NCBI GenBank assembly: GCA_002254595.1
Contig: NJEH01000063.1
Coordinates: 1 to 5,026 of the forward strand
Length of the DNA: 5,026 nt
Reading direction: 5' to 3'
Source of the DNA: Thermofilum sp. ex4484_15
GTDB taxonomy: Archaea > Thermoproteota > Thermoprotei > Thermofilales > EX4484-15
Shown: positions 4,683 through 5,026 of the stretch, piece by piece
Layout of the letters: every line of letters starts with the position of its first letter
Position numbering within the stretch: position 1 is the stretch's first letter
Position numbers and translations under genes: made by a program
The notes under the pieces: generated by a model
Told to the model about the DNA's origin: nothing
Seen by the model: only the letters and a program-made list of their open reading frames with translations
Databases searched by the model: none

Positions 4683-5026
4683 TTAACCCCTAATGGTACC
4701 GGCTAATAGACCCCTTACGAAGTACTTACCGGCTACTATGAAGAATAGTAGCGGGGGTAGGGATCCTATGACGGCCCCGGCCATCTGTAAATTCCATAAT
4801 GCCGCGTAACAGCCCTTAAGCTCAGCTATAACAGGCGCTACCATCTTCACCCTCGTACCCCCTAGGGTTAAAGCTATTAGGAATTCGTTCCAGATGCTAG
4901 TAAATACCAATATAGCGGTGGAAGCTAAAGCGGGCTTGGAAGCGGGTAGTACGACCTTGGAGAACGTATATATAGGGCCGCAACCGTCTATGAGGGCTGC
5001 CTCTTCGAGCTCCCTAGGTAAGGCTA
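4683..5026 (-). CDS. ABC transporter permease, MalG/carbohydrate type, C-terminal part (cut by window edge)
   Basis: The final 113 residues of an inner permease subunit of a binding-protein-dependent importer (COG0395/MalG-like, CUT1 sugar family); the 5' portion lies beyond the right edge. The frame starts with the GCC at 5024-5022. Numbered from there, the EAA loop that docks on the ATPase is at about 5-27, with E8-A9-A10, D13-G14 and the closing LP (26-27). A membrane segment (~32-54) with the WNEFL motif typical of this family follows. A second (~77-99) contains the SLPP kink, and the protein ends FVRGLLAGTIRG, matching the family's FxxGLTAGAVKG terminus. Whole members are about 270-300 aa, so some 160-190 residues are missing. 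TTG 4910 is merely an internal codon, not the start. The substrate cannot be told from this part; a sugar or oligosaccharide is typical. The binding protein, partner permease and ATPase would be expected further right or elsewhere. Confidence 0.9.
   Translation of the reverse strand, partial: ALPRELEEAALIDGCGPIYTFSKVVLPASKPALASTAILVFTSIWNEFLIALTLGGTRVKMVAPVIAELKGCYAALWNLQMAGAVIGSLPPLLFFIVAGKYFVRGLLAGTIRG

Noticed and set aside
4683..4910. Treating TTG 4910 as the start of a short 75-residue membrane protein
   Set aside because: The same frame continues to the window edge and contains the conserved EAA loop upstream of 4910, so this is the end of a longer permease.

Overview
The window looks like a thermophilic archaeon, most likely a crenarchaeote (Thermoproteota). 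The support is a free-standing AlaX editing protein, heavy use of AGG (Arg), ATA (Ile) and TTA/CTA/GTA codons, GGTG-type Shine-Dalgarno sites, GTG/TTG starts and A/T-rich TATA-like boxes without bacterial -35/-10 pairs. I cannot place it to genus. There are no rRNA or tRNA genes, CRISPR arrays, insertion sequences or phage genes. It reads as ordinary chromosomal sequence with several poorly characterised secreted proteins.

Region 1 (1-1586, plus strand) is a tight two-gene unit: alaX, an AlaX-M-type hydrolase for mischarged tRNA-Ala, followed with a 4-base overlap by udp, a uridine phosphorylase. Region 2 (1572-3187, minus strand) converges on it. Two secreted proteins are encoded 3 bases or so apart behind one TATA box: a 147-150 aa protein ending in a Pro/Ser-rich linker and a CPAC tail, then a ~370 aa protein with two copies of a DOMON/CBM9-like beta-sandwich module. 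The last codons of udp and of the larger secreted gene overlap tail-to-tail by 15 bp, and a perfect 16-bp palindrome lies just beyond.

Region 3 (3303-3935, minus) is a monocistronic rubrerythrin with a complete diiron site, a rubredoxin domain and its own strong TATA box. A short dyad and a T6 tract follow its stop. The 153-bp gap behind it holds a 40-codon, protein-like open stretch without a good start codon. Region 4 (3964-4622, minus) is an unrecognised secreted, glycine/serine/aromatic-rich protein. Region 5 (4683-5026, minus) is the C-terminal part of a MalG-type ABC sugar permease that runs off the right edge.

The right two thirds of the window therefore has a cell-surface and uptake flavour: three exported proteins, at least one probably ligand- or carbohydrate-binding, beside an ABC importer end. 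Rubrerythrin sits among them with its own promoter. A functional link between the secreted proteins and the transporter is an inference from proximity only. No gene is longer than expected or visibly broken, and no intergenic stretch exceeds 160 bases.
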